A DNA stretch of 64,000 bases from Uranotaenia lowii. Its lineage: Eukaryota; Arthropoda; Insecta; Diptera; Culicidae. This document shows, one piece after another, positions 11,447 to 23,134 of this stretch. Positions within the stretch are counted from its first letter, which is position 1, and every line of letters starts with the position of its first letter. Location: the NCBI RefSeq assembly GCF_029784155.1, contig NC_073692.1:366835160-366899159 (forward strand). Direction: 5' to 3'. The notes beneath the pieces were generated by a model. It had not been told where the DNA came from, searched no databases, and saw only the letters and a program-made list of their open reading frames with translations. Both the position numbers and the translations under genes were made by a program.

Positions 11447-12209
11447 GGCTAACGAGCAGTAGTAGGTATACTCTGGACGTCCTGCATGACCCAAGGTAGC
11501 GTGAAGGTAAGTGACGTTGTTTGATTTAGGGTGAGGAATCCATGTTTTTTTATTTCGGAGGTATCAGCCCCAGATGGAATATACATTTATGGCAAAATAA
11601 AACAAGTTTTCTACTGATCCTCACAAGGTAAATACTAATCATTTTGCTGATTCTATTTTTAATCATTATATTTTTTTTTCAATTTTTACAGATTTCCACA
11701 AACCAACTCGTTGGAAAGAGGAATTGATTTTTTCATTATGAGTGGAGTGTAGCGGCAGTGTGACTTACAATGATGTTACTAAATCATTAAAACGATTAAA
11801 TTTAATTTATTATTATTTTATTATCCAAAGTAAAGAAGAACAAAAAAATAATAGGAAAGATCCAAATTTTATTTCTTTTATAAACACATTACAGGAAACT
11901 TCCATCCTCAAATCACGTTTGACACATTTAAAATTCACGGAATTTGTACGAGATGTTCATTAAGCAAATATTCCTATTAGGTACACTGACAAATCATTTC
12001 ACACATTTTTTAAAATCCCTGAGAACTAAGGAAAAAAATCACACATTAGTGTGTGAAATTTCACACACTATGGAAATAAGTAGTCCAATACATAATATGT
12101 GTGAAGGTACTGCTGCACATTAATGTAAAACACTGCCTAAGGAAACGAAATGTTTGCTTTTCACACACTATGCAAAAAAAACGTTTAAAATGTGAAAACA
12201 TGTGAAATG
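11447..12209. other. Non-coding DNA with repeated TCACACA/TGTGTGA words
   Basis: About 11990-12210 holds many TGTGTGAAA/TTTCACACA motifs, including a short palindrome around 12041-12058. It may be part of a TIR element that also includes the hairpin at 12210-12310. The ORF at 11742-11963 has no recognisable features. Confidence 0.4.
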
Positions 12210-12310
12210 TAAATAGATTCACTTGCAAAATATTAATTAATTTAATTTATTTTATTAGAGAGGCTTAAAATAAATTAAATTAATTAATATTTTGCAAGTG
12301 AATCTATTTA
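12210..12310. repeat. Perfect 45-bp hairpin with 11-nt loop
   Basis: 12210-12254 and 12266-12310 are exact reverse complements (arms begin TAAATAGATTCACTTGC). The loop is TTAGAGAGGCT. A third partial copy of the arm, TTTACTTGCAAAATAT, follows directly at about 12307-12322. Transcription would give a near-perfect long hairpin RNA; nothing shows that it is expressed. Confidence 0.9.
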
Positions 12311-12639
12311 CTTGCAAAATATGTAAAATTAATCTATACGAGCTCAGGGAGGTCACAATTTTAATTAATGATAATTTAATTACGAATTACGAATTTACGA
12401 ATAATGGTAATTTGATATCAGATTTCTTTAATTACAGTAAAGGGTAAAACAAAAAATTAGATTTGAAAGATTAATAAAAATTTCAAATTCAAATTCCATC
12501 GAAAGGCTTTCGATGATTTCTCAAGAAGTTATGATTTGATATTGAGAGGTTTGACAAAAATTTTAATGGATGAAATATTGTTCAATGTTGTTAATTTTTT
12601 CAATTTTATAACGTTACTAGCTGATCCCATACGAACTCA

Positions 12640-13720
12640 GTTTCGCTTTCAACTTTGAATATGTCATGAACAGTTTGTATGAAAGCCGATTGCCAAGCTA
12701 TTTCTAGATGCACTTCCGAATTCATTGTTTAGTAACAATTGCAAAAATATTGGACGATCACTTTTTCTGCGTCTGCTGCTAAATTTGAAATCAGAAATCA
12801 ATTGACCGTGCCAAAAAATCCTCGTGTATAAATATCGACTCGATCGTCACATAACTACGTAATTATAGCCAAAAAAGTTAAACCCCTTTCGAAGGCCTCT
12901 TATACAATCTTTGAAATCTGAAATTCATTGTCCTTCCCTGAAAACTCCCGTGTGCATATTTTCAAAGCAATCCAATGCATAATAACGTCAATATTGCTAA
13001 AAACAGTGAAAAATTAGTCAATATGGACGACCCCTTTTGTCGAGCCCTGGCAAAACATTTGACATCTGAAATCCCGTCCCCGAAAACTACCGCGTGCAAA
13101 TTTTCATCTCAATCCGATGCCAAATAACGACGATATTGCAAAAATATTGAAAGGTTAATAAGGACGACCCCCTTTGCCGGCCCCTTACACTGAATTTAAT
13201 TCCTGAAATTCATTGCTCGTCTCTTTAAACACTCGTGTGCCAATTTTCATCTGAATCCGATGTGCATTCACAGTGATTAGTTAATATGGATGACCCCTGT
13301 TTTTAATTTGGATAAGTGAAATTAATTGTTTGTCCCTAATAACTCCTATGTGAAAATTTTCATTCCAATCCGATGCAAAATAACGTCAATATAACTAATA
13401 TATTGAAAAGTTAATAAGGACGACCTCTTTTGCTGGCCCTTTACACTGAACTTGATACCTAAAATCAATTGCACGTCACTCAAAACTATCGTGTAACAAT
13501 TTTCATCTAAATACGACGAATAATAACGTCAATATCGCAAAAACAGCGAACAATTCATATGGACGACCCCTTTGGCTGACCCCTTACACAAAATTTGTCA
13601 TCTGAAATCGATTGCTCGTCTTTCAAAACACTCGTGTGCAAATTTTCAACACAATCCGACGAAAAGTAACGTCAATATCGCGAAAACAATATTTGTCTTG
13701 TATGCCGACCTCCTTCCGAA
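12640..13720 (+). repeat. Diverged tandem array, about 120-140 bp period, six to seven units
   Basis: The motif GGACGACCCCTTT (or close variants) recurs near 12886, 13024, 13164, 13287, 13418, 13558 and 13700. Each time it comes with TTTTCATCxxAATCCGA and AACGTCAATATxGC at similar offsets. Units differ by substitutions and small indels, and no reading frame spans them. It ends shortly before the mariner at 13815. Confidence 0.8.
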
Positions 13721-13814
13721 AATCTGAAAACATTTTTCATCATTCCTGATCCTAATGGGTATCCACGGCTGAGTCTATAGAGGATAAACAAACATGCAGA
13801 AATTGCTTTTTATA

Positions 13815-15095
13815 AAGGGTGTTACGGTCAAAATTTGGTCAATATCACCTTGACGTATTTCTTTCAATTTTGCATTTAAAAAACCTGAACACCCCTCATT
13901 TTGAAGGTGTATGTGTTGCTCCTATTTTGATTTGGGAATTCACTTTTCAGTTGTCAAAATGCCATCCAAGGAAGAAGAGCAGCGTATCAAAATTTTGCTC
14001 ACGCATCGCGAAAATCCGAGCTACTCGCACGCAAAATCGTTAAAAGTTGCCAAATCAACCGTTACAAATGTAATTCAAGTGTTTGGGGAACGTTTGTCGA
14101 CAGCCAGGAAGTCTGGATCGGGGGGAAATCGAAAACCGGAAGCCACTGAGACAACAAAGAGAGTTGCCGGTAGTTTCAAGCGAAGCCCTAACCTCTCTCT
14201 CTGATATGCCGCAAATAAGCTGGGTGTATCGTCTACAACCGTGCATCAAGCCGAAAAACGAGCTGGACTATCGACTTACAAGAAGGTAGTGACTCCAAAT
14301 CGCGATGATAAACAAAATACGACGGCCAAAGCGCGATCCCGGATGTTGTACACGACGATGCTGACGAAGTTTGACTGCGTGGTAATGGACGAGGAAACCC
14401 ACGTCAAAGCCGACTACAAGCAGCTTCCGGGGCAGAAGTTTTATACGGCAAAAGGAAGGGGAAAGGTTGCAGATATTTTCAAGCACATGAAACTGTCAAA
14501 GTTCGCGAAGAAATATCTGGTTTGGCAAGCCATCTGTACCTGTGGCTTGAAAAGCAGCATTTTCATAGCTTCCGGGACTGTCAACCAAGAAATTTACGTG
14601 AAAGAGTGTTTGAATAAACGTCTTCTGCCTTTCCTGAAGAAACACGGTTGTTTCGTACCATTTTGGCCAGATTTGGCATCTTGCCATTACGGTAAAAAGG
14701 CCATGGAGGGGTACGCCGCCAACAACGTGCAGGTGGTTCCCAAGGACAAGAACCCTCCCAACACGCCAGAGCTTCGCCCAATTGAGATATACTGGGCTAT
14801 TGTCAAGCGGAACCTAAAGAAGACCAAAAAAACTGCTAAGGACGAGCAGAAGTTCAAGGCAAAATGGCTTCCGCGGCGAAGAAGGTGGACAAGGTCGCTG
14901 TACAAAATCTGATGGCAGGGATTAAGCGTAAGGCCCGGTAATTCGGATTTGGAAAAAGGGAAGCCTAACTGACTATTTTTCCTGAATTTTATACTAATTA
15001 AACTTGAAAAAGAAATTTAATTTGATTTGTTAAATGAACGATTTCACCGATTTACACGCGTTTTCCCTTGACCAAATTTTAACCGTATCACCCTT
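13815..15095 (+). mobile_element. DD37E mariner-like transposon (ITmD37E type)
   Basis: 1281 bp flanked by TA (13813-13814, 15096-15097). The roughly 28-bp terminal inverted repeats begin AAGGGTGTTACGGTCAAAAT on the left and, reversed, AAGGGTGATACGGTTAAAAT on the right. The transposase lies inside in the plus orientation. Size, TA target and TIRs fit the IS630-Tc1-mariner superfamily. The DD37E catalytic spacing points to the ITmD37E group known from mosquitoes. Confidence 0.9.
13959..14941 (+). pseudogene. DD37E transposase, frameshifted
   Basis: The natural start is the ATG at 13959 (MPSKEEEQRIKILLTHRENP). The N-terminal helix-turn-helix part reads to about 14200, then needs at least two frame changes near 14190-14245 to continue as HQAEKRAGLSTYKKVVTPN. 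The catalytic core contains VVMDEETHVKAD (first Asp), WPDLASCHY (second Asp) and ELRPIEIYW (Glu). The second Asp and Glu are separated by 37 residues, i.e. DD37E. A further frame change near the end would be needed to reach the expected C-terminus (VQNLMAGIKRKAR, stop at 14939-14941). Core residues are intact, but the gene as it stands is dead. Confidence 0.88.
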
Positions 15096-15097
15096 TA

Positions 15098-16250
15098 TTG
15101 TATGATAATTAACAATCTAGAAAAATATCGTGAAATTAATTTAATTTGAGATTAGCTTCACGGGCAGCACAAACATGTCTCGAAGGGTGTACTGACCGCG
15201 GGTCGCGGGTTACCCATCCCTGGCTTAGATAAAAGTTAGGTTCGTTCCTATATACTGTAAAACATAGATATTGGAGAGTAATCAATGGAAAGTAATCAAA
15301 GAAAAAAAAATTTAAATTACCGAAAGTTCCTAAATAACGGTCAAAACTTCCCTTAACCCCATTGTTTTTGTCAATTTGAAAAAACACCTTTTTTAACCTT
15401 TAAATATGCAATTTATTCCATAAAATATTCCAAAATTGCCCCCTAATGCACTAAATACTCTAAATAAGAGCATGCATAAATTTCTTTAAATTTCCCTAGA
15501 AATAATTTTTCAAATTTTCGTTACAAATAAAAACCATGTTGAGCGACTACTCTCATAGCGAAGGTCAGAATAATGAGTAGAAGAATTTTTTTTTAATCAT
15601 AAAATTTGATCATGAGCTTTGGTTGTTAAATAAATATGCGATCATCGCTCATGTTAAGCTGAAAAATCAATCCGTAAAATCAATACCTCATTTGTATTTG
15701 TCAAAGTTGTTGTTTATCGCACATTACTCGTGATAATGATGCTGGCTAGTATGAGAGGGAAAAAACTAATGAGTTGGCATCGTGGTAAGAAGAGGGAAAA
15801 AACAACATAGTGGTCATCATCAAAAGATGGCATTGCATTGCAATGTCTCGGAGATTGCTCGAAAAGTTAAGAAGCGACCTAAACAAAAATCACGACAAGG
15901 TGCCAATCGATTGAGTAAATAACTGACATCATTTTAATGTAGAAAACAAAATGATTCCCAAATAAGCAATCATTAGGCTCTCAGAATTATTAGATGTTTA
16001 TCAACTTGATGACATGTTCATACGAAAATTTGTACCATAGTTTGACCTACAACTTCTATGTTTACCAGCTTTGAGATGCTAGAGGACGTCATTGGCCCAA
16101 AACATCATGAAGTTAATTCCTGGAAGATTTCGATTCTTCTTCAATAATCTACCATCAAACCTAATCCACCTTAAACCTAAAACTATATTGTTTCTTAGAA
16201 TGAATGAAAATGTTTTGCCTAGCTAGACCAATATAAACCTGCTCAAAACG
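15098..16250. other. AT-rich non-coding DNA
   Basis: No ORF with family features, splice-bounded segment or repeat termini is recognised. Confidence 0.5.
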
Positions 16251-17290
16251 GCAGGATCTTTCGCTTCCCCAATAACCTTGATTCAGGGGGAGGTGGAGAA
16301 ATCAATCGACGAAAGCAAACCCCGGGACCGATTTCCAAACATCAAAATATTATTCCTAATTTTATGGGAAAGTCAGAGAAATACAATCGGGTCGGAGAAA
16401 ACAAACAATCCAGCACCTGCACCACGCCATCTTCCACTGACCGCCTCTAGTCATTCCATTTAGTTGGCTTAATGTTAACCGGGGTAAGGTTTTTGTTTCA
16501 GGAAATGGATCAACCGGCCGACCTTTCAGCGCCAATTTTCTAAACATTCGAAATTTACTGAGAACGAAGAACGAATGATGGAAATGTGTCGATCTTTCCG
16601 TACCTTACGTTCGGTCGTCCATTCGAAAGTCGTATGCAAATGGTGGTTTAACTTAGTCTCTAACTAAGTGATTCGCAATATATTCTAGCTAGGCAAACGA
16701 AGGTAGATACCCACATGTGTGCTGATTCTACGATAGGCAAACTTCTGAATTCGGATGCACCACACATGCAGAGGAAAGGTGCTCGAAAAGTTCCTTCGTC
16801 GGACGCACTGAACCGAAAAGTTTTGTGTGGTACAAAGTTTTACGGTCGTTCGCTCGCTCGTTCGCTCACTAGAAGATGTTCGGAGGGTGAAATGGGCAAT
16901 ATGTTGTCAAACGTCATTATTTGTTTTTTTCTTTCGTTCGAAAAAAGGAAAAATTCAAATAAAACTGTTTAAATTTAAGGATTGGAACGTGTCATGCCTC
17001 ACGTTGGAATGTATAAGTAATGCACAAATTCCTACTCTACCCTAACGTAGCTGCACTAGTTAGTTGTGTACCTTCAAACAACCGAGTGGTCTTTTACTGC
17101 CGGTTGCTGATTCACTTACTTTGCTGTGTTTTACCTGGCTTAGCTGGCTTGAGCTGGTGGGTGCCATATGAATGAAGATGCGTTCCACTTGGCTGGCGCC
17201 TCTGGTGTTATTTATACCAAAATGTTTCCACGTTAGAAGGGGTGTTTGAGTCGATTTTGCTCCAGAGAAACTCATCCATCACTCAGCAGC
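16251..17290. promoter_or_regulatory. Repeat-poor, mixed-composition segment; possible regulatory DNA
   Basis: Less AT-biased than its flanks and without mobile-element hallmarks. It includes a cluster of TTCGTCGG / GAAAAGTTCCTTCG words (about 16785-16800), which resembles a heat-shock-element arrangement. It also has a CGTTCGCTCGCTCG run (16845-16865). The several short ORFs here are not recognisable. A first-exon/promoter role is inference only. Confidence 0.25.
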
Positions 17291-18371
17291 TGGAGAAACT
17301 TACTAGCTCTATGGCTTTGTTTTCATTTACTCTCCTCTTATCATGTGATATTACTGAAAAATATGTTCCTATCTCTAAAGCTAACTTAGTTTAAACTTCA
17401 GGAAGCTCCAGGGTTGATTTTCTCCGGTCAATCTAGCTTTTGTGAATATTTCATATCCTTTCACTATGTATTTCTAGAAGATGTTTGAAAGAAAGAAAAA
17501 AAACAGTAACTCTAATCTTTTCATAAATGGAATATTTAGCCATTTTCCGAGTCTTTTTTAGGCAAAATTAAAATATTTGGTCGGTGAGTCTACATACGCT
17601 TTGTTTTTTTTTTAAGATTTGTAGTCCATGTTTATAAATTTTCATCAGTACAATGGAGTAGCAAGGTTTTTCTATCAAAATTTTATTTTTTCATTTTCAT
17701 TTAAGGTTTTGTCATACCGAAACATAAAAAAAATCAAGGGCAGAAAATATTAGTGATTTGAATTGAAAAACTTATAAGCACGTTTCAACTGGAAAACCGA
17801 TTTTTATTTTTCGTTATTCAGTAATAAATTGCACAGCATTAGAAAGGTTATTCCTTGAGCTTCATTTTCCATCAAAAGATATTCAGTTCTCTTTTTTTAG
17901 AATTGAGTATGTTGTAGTTGAAATTTTAAAATTTAAGTACGAAAATAAACTGGTTTTTACAGTCATTCTTTATTTAAAACATAACTTTGTTAAAAATCTA
18001 GCTACATAAAAAAAAAATATTGAAAAATGATAGTTTAAAATCCATGAATGAATTCAATTATCAAGTTTTAAACCAAATTAAGAAACTTATTTTTTTCGAG
18101 GAGAAAGCCATGACTTTTGGGCGACGCTAATGCCAAGAAAGGGGGAGTGATGGCATTTTTATACTATATTTTTGGTGATCTGTGAAGGAATTTTTTTTTT
18201 CACTTGACTTGTTGGATATGCGGATAATTATGTGAAAGCGCATCCTTTCCATCAGATTCGTGCAAGATAGTTGGCAGTTTCTGGATGTTCAAAATTAAGA
18301 TGTTCAAAACGTGTGGATGCAGTCTCCACAACGCAAGAATAGTGAAAATTTTGGGTGGAGCTTATAAGGCC
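17291..18371. other. AT-rich non-coding DNA
   Basis: Nothing recognised beyond poly-A/T runs. Confidence 0.5.
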
Positions 18372-18650
18372 GGAACAAATTTCAAATCCTTCTTTTGTCT
18401 CTCAGAGTTGGGACATCGCGAGGGGGGGGGGGGGTCAATAAAAAACAATGCCAAAAACAAATAAATTAGAATAAATTGCACGGAAGCTTTTATGCAACAA
18501 AATTGCATACTATATCTTAACACAAAACTTATAAAACAAGTAATTTTTTATCGAATAATTCAATCAAATAAAAAAAAAAACAAAAGGTTAATAACTCTCA
18601 TCTTCTTAAATTTGCTTTTTGGTCTTGTAATCTTTTAGATAATGGATTTT
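18372..18650 (-). repeat. Partial copy of the GGAACAAAT MITE family
   Basis: Read in reverse, this matches 45200-45434: GGAACAAATTTCAAATCC, TCTTTTGTC, ACATCGCGAGGGGG, AATAAATTGCACG, GCATACTATAT and TTTTTTATCGAA occur in the same order. Only one end is evident here. The other side runs into the TA-flanked MITE at 18656. Confidence 0.7.
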
Positions 18651-18655
18651 TTATA

Positions 18656-19000
18656 CAGACCCCGTTCGTTTTTGGCAACACGCTCGTAAATTTCATGTTG
18701 CCAAAATCGAATGTTGCCAAAATCGAACGGATTTTTTTGTCACTTTTTTATTTCAAATTTATATTTCAAATTATTCTAAATTTATGTAAAACCTTATATA
18801 AGCATAAAATTTTTCAATTTGGCTCAATTATATTAGTTCTAAGCAGTAAAACATGGAAAATGAATTTTTACTAATTTGAAATGAAAATAAAAAATAAAAA
18901 AGTTACAAAAAAAACCGTCTTTTTTGGATGTTGCCGAAATCGAACGGTTTTTGCTCGGATGTTGCCAAAATCGAATGTTGCCAGAATCGAATGGGGTCTG
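18656..19000. mobile_element. TA-flanked MITE with CAGACCCC termini
   Basis: 345 bp. Terminal inverted repeats of about 25 bp begin CAGACCCCGTTCG / CAGACCCCATTCG and continue into TTGGCAACA. TA flanks both ends (18654-18655, 19001-19002). Subterminal ATGTTGCCAAAATCGAA motifs recur at both ends. Non-coding; a Tc1/mariner-type non-autonomous element is the best fit. Confidence 0.85.
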
Positions 19001-19002
19001 TA

Positions 19003-19690
19003 TTGAAATTTACATAAATTTTTTCAAACTTTATTTAATTCCCCCTTCTGATTTTTTGGAAATGGGGGGTTGTCAAAAGAAGAAATTGATATTTGTTCGA
19101 GCCTAATTGAATGGGAAAGATTGTGCCCAGATTCAGTGAAAAAGGTATTTATAAGCAGATTATTGGGCTGTTAAAAAAAGGGTTTGGAAAATTTATCGGT
19201 GAATTCAGCCATGATTTGGTGAGACAATTTTCATAACATTTCAACGTGTGTAAAATAAAGAAAAAACTGGTAAGTGTCACACGAAATCAGTGCACAGAAA
19301 ATTTAAAGATCATAAATACTTTCTGCCGATTCATGTGCCAGTAAAAGTAATTATGTATGTACCTGTTAGTGAAGTGATGTTGGTTTGCTGTGACTATCCC
19401 TGTCATATGTCAAATTATCAACTGTCTCTTAAGAGAACAACTGAAGGACTGAATATGGGAGCCACAAAAGATAAGTATCCTTGAGAATTTGTCGAGAATT
19501 ATACATTTTGAATGTTGTTGTAAAACTTAATTTAAAAATATAAATATACGGGGTTGTTGTAAAATTTTAAATTATCTAAAAAATATTTTATGATACTTAA
19601 AACTTAATGGTTCATTGAGCTACCTAATGAAAAGTGATGCAATACGTTGCAATACGTTGCTTCAATGACATTACGGGTAACTGTGTTTGA
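19003..19690. other. Non-coding DNA, nothing recognised
   Basis: Short ORFs only; none has family features. Confidence 0.5.
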
Positions 19691-19773
19691 TGACTATTTG
19701 GTTGTTGTTGTTGTTGTACATTTATTTAAAGAGGGTTTTTAGTCTTGAACTTTTACCCTATGACTATTTGGTT
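19691..19773 (-). mobile_element. Very short 5'-truncated LINE-like insertion with (CAA)n tail
   Basis: The 13-bp sequence TGACTATTTGGTT occurs at 19691-19703 and 19761-19773. Between the copies are (TTG)n and about 45 bp ending ACTTTTACCCTA. Read in reverse this is a stub of a retrotransposon 3' end with a (CAA)n tail, bounded by a target duplication. Confidence 0.6.
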
Positions 19774-20269
19774 ATTTTAAAACTTCCACATTGATTCAAC
19801 GCAATCTTGAATGAGTAAATTTCAAAAAACATTATTTTGTCTTTCTGTTCCTTCAAAGTTTCTTTTCAAGAGCGAGCAAAGGCGCTATATCCAAGGTCAT
19901 TAGAGAACCAGAGATGATGGTGCACGGAAATCCAAAACATGCAATTCTATGAAGCGTTTATTACAGATGTCATGCTAATTTTTAACAAGAGATTTTGCTA
20001 AATGCAGCACTATTTACTATCTTTTCATAAATTAGTTAACTATATCGCGAAGTTTTGGATTTCTGTGCAGAAAAACCTTATTTCCGAAGAAGGAAGAAAT
20101 CTCAACGACAATAATCATCAAGGAGCACAATCAATTTTAGCAAATGTGCTCCCAACGAGAATAACTTAAACATTTTATAATAAAATGAGCGTATAATTGG
20201 CTAGCGAACGGTAGACAATGTGCAACTCGAGACCCCATACACCCATCCTTCGGGTAGTGGTCATATAAC
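19774..20269. other. Non-coding DNA upstream of the RTE element
   Basis: No gene seen. The exact 5' boundary of the RTE element lies near here and was not resolved; no matching duplication was found around its 3' tail at 28559. Confidence 0.5.
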
Positions 20270-20607
20270 CTCTTGTCTGCAACTCTACCTCCCCGTGGTG
20301 CTAGCTGGGGTGCGAGCAACCTTAGCGGAGATCGGGTACCCAACCCCGGTGGATGCTTTGGTCGCATGCAGACTGAGATAGGGGGCTTCGTACGCGTCTG
20401 TTCTCCATGTCAGGGGCGGCGTGCGGAGTGCAACAACGTCCTGGTGGTGTTCGGGACCCAAAACAGCAACATCACGACGGTCCTCCTGCGAGATAGTGGG
20501 GTTAGCTGCGGGCCTTGCGAGCCCGTAACTACAAAAAAACATAAGCAACGAACAACGAACAACAAATTTCAGATGGAAATCGGCAAAGACCCACGCGACG
20601 AAAAGGG

Positions 20608-22456
20608 ACAAGCGATTGGAAACTTGGAACATGGAACTGCCGATCTCTAAATTTTGTGGGCAGTACCCACGTGCTCTCCAACGAATTGAAGAGCCGCAAA
20701 TTCGACATCGTAGCGCTGCAGGAGGTATGCTGGAAGGGCTCCACGGTACGAACGTATCCAGATGGTCGTGCCATCTACCAGAGCTGCGGCAACACACACG
20801 AGCTTGGAACAGCTTTTATAGTGATGGGAAAGATGCAAAAGCGCGTGATCGGGTGGTGGCCGATCAACTCACGAATGTGCCGGTGGAGAATCAAGGGCCA
20901 GTTCTTCAACATCAACATCATCAACGTGCACAGCCCTCACCTCGGAAGTACCGGTGCCGACAAAGACGAATTTTACGCGCAGCTGGAGCGTGAATACGAT
21001 CGTTGCCCAAAACATGATATCAAGATCGTCATCGGGGATTTCAACGCTCAGGTCGGCCAGGAGGAGGAATTTAAACCGACAATTGGAAGGTTCAGTGCGC
21101 CAAGCTGACCAACGAAAACGGCCTCAGACTGATAGATTTCGCCGCCTCCAAACGAATGGCCGTACGTAGTACCTTTTTCCAGCACCGCCTCCCACACAAG
21201 TACACCTGGAGATCACCGTACCAAACGCAATCACAGATCGACCACGTTTTGATTGACAGCCGGAACTTCTCGGACATCATCGACTTCAGATCCTGTCGAG
21301 GAGCCGACATCGAGTCAGACCACTATCTGGTGATGGTGAAGATGCGCCCAAAACTCTCCGTAGTGAAAAACACACGCAACCGGCGCCCGCCTCGGTTAAA
21401 TATCGCGCGACTGAAGCAACCTGAGGTCGCGGCAGACTACGCGCAATCGGTCGAAGCAGCGCTGCCGGCAGAGGGCGAGCTTGATGAAGCCCCTCTCGAG
21501 GACTGTTGGGATACTATCAAGACAGCCATCAACAGTACTGCGGAGAACGTCATCGGTTATGTGGAGCGAACTCGACGGAACGACTGGTTCGATGAGGAGT
21601 GTAGGAGGGTGATGGACGAAGAGAATGCCGCGCGGGCGGCAGTAGTGCAAAGAGGCACCCGTCGAAATGTGGAAAATCACCGACAGCGGAAGAGGCAGCG
21701 AGTCCGACTTTTCCAGGAGAAAAAGCGCCGCCTGGAGGAGGAGGAGCTCGAGGAGCTGAAGCAGCTGCATCGTTCCCAAGAAATACGAAAGTTCTATCAG
21801 AAAGTCAACGCATCCCGCAAAGGCTTCGTGCCGCAAGCCGAAATGTGCCGGGATGAGGACGGAGGCATCCTGACGGACAATCGTGAGGTGATTAAAAGGT
21901 GGAAGCAGCACTTCGATGAACACCTGAACGGCGCACATGCAGGAGATCAAGACGGTGGGGGAAGGTACATCGCCGGCGTAGCCAACGACGTAGAGGAGCC
22001 AATCCCAACGATGAGTGAAGTTAAGGAAGCCATTCGCCAGCTGAATAGAAACAAGTCGGCTGGGAAGGATGGCATCACAGCTGAACTCATCAAAATGGGC
22101 CCGGACAAGTTGGCCGATTGCCTACACCGGTTGATAGTCCGGATCTGGGACATAGAACAGCTACCGGAGGAATGGAAGGAGGGGGTAATATGCTCCATCT
22201 ACAAGAAGGGAGACAAATTGGACTGTGAGAATTACCGAGCGATCACTGTCCTCAATGCCGCCTACAAAGTGCTGTCCCGAATCCTACTCCGCCGCCTAAC
22301 GCCACAAGCAAACATATTCGTGGGAAGTCATCAGGCCGGCTTCATGGAGGGACGGTCTACGACGGACCAGATATTCACATTACGGCAAATCCTCCAAAAA
22401 TGCCGGGAACACCAAGTCCCCACGCACCATCTATTCATCGACTTCAAAGCCGCATA
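20608..22456 (+). pseudogene. RTE ORF, 5' part: endonuclease and N-terminal RT
   Basis: Apurinic-type endonuclease motifs are clear: FDIVALQEVCW near the start, VIGDFNAQVG, SQIDHVLID and IESDHYLV. RT begins around KSAGKDGITAELIK and runs through ENYRAITVLNAAYKVLSRI and SHQAGFMEGRSTTDQIF. It is cut at the AAY motif by the R1-type insertion. A one-base frame break lies at about 21100-21110, between the GDFNAQ block and RLIDFAASKRM. No clear initiating ATG is in frame just upstream, so the start coordinate is a guess. The ORF is broken twice. Confidence 0.88.
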
Positions 22457-22754
22457 TTTTTTTTTTTTTTTTTTTTTTTTTACAAGATGGAAATTTGACT
22501 TCAAACCATAACAGCCGGGTGTTTGCTGCCGTGTGTGGGTTTGTCCCACTAAAACCACCTTGGGCTTCGTGTGCCAGATGTGCCCCTTGGTTTCACCCTA
22601 TGATACTACATCAAGGGGTAGGCTGTGCTCATGCACTTATACATCTCACCCTTTTCCTCTTTCTCAATTTTTCCTCAATTTCTCCTTGATCATCATTCTG
22701 CTTTATCCTTTTTCCTCCTTCTCCTTATCCTCTATCGTGAACTTCAGACTGGTA

Positions 22755-22905
22755 CGGAAGACCCCGAAACGTGTGCCGGTTAGGTAACGCTTTCATAATA
22801 ACTCACGCCCGTCACAGCATCCACTATCCCGGGGACCTCGAAACGTGTGCCGGTTAGGTAACGCTTTCAAAGTAACTCGCGCCCGTCACAGTAACCACTT
22901 CCGCA
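22755..22905 (-). repeat. Tandem duplication in the R1-type 3'UTR
   Basis: A unit of about 70 bp (GACCYCGAAACGTGTGCCGG ... CGCCCGTCACAG) occurs twice in direct orientation, starting near 22758 and 22830, with few differences. Tandem 3'UTR units are known in some LINE lineages and may serve recognition by the RT; here that is inference. Confidence 0.8.
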
Positions 22906-23134
22906 GGATTTCTAACCACCAAGGCATGGCCGATTGAGAAACTACCAAGCTAGAATCCCGACACGACCACCCCGAATGGTATCTCCGCTTCCTTTTGCTG
23001 CAGGAAAGATCGTAGCTGAGTACGTGAGACCTTTTAAGTCCCACCACACGTATGAGTCCAGATTAGGGTTATACCGCGCCCTAAGATCGCGTTGCTTTTG
23101 AATTGAAGTGTCATACGAGGCCCAAGACCTTTCA

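Noticed and set aside
20137..21310. Minus-strand and alternate-frame ORFs across the RTE endonuclease region
   Set aside because: Shadows of the RTE coding strand, which alone carries endonuclease motifs.
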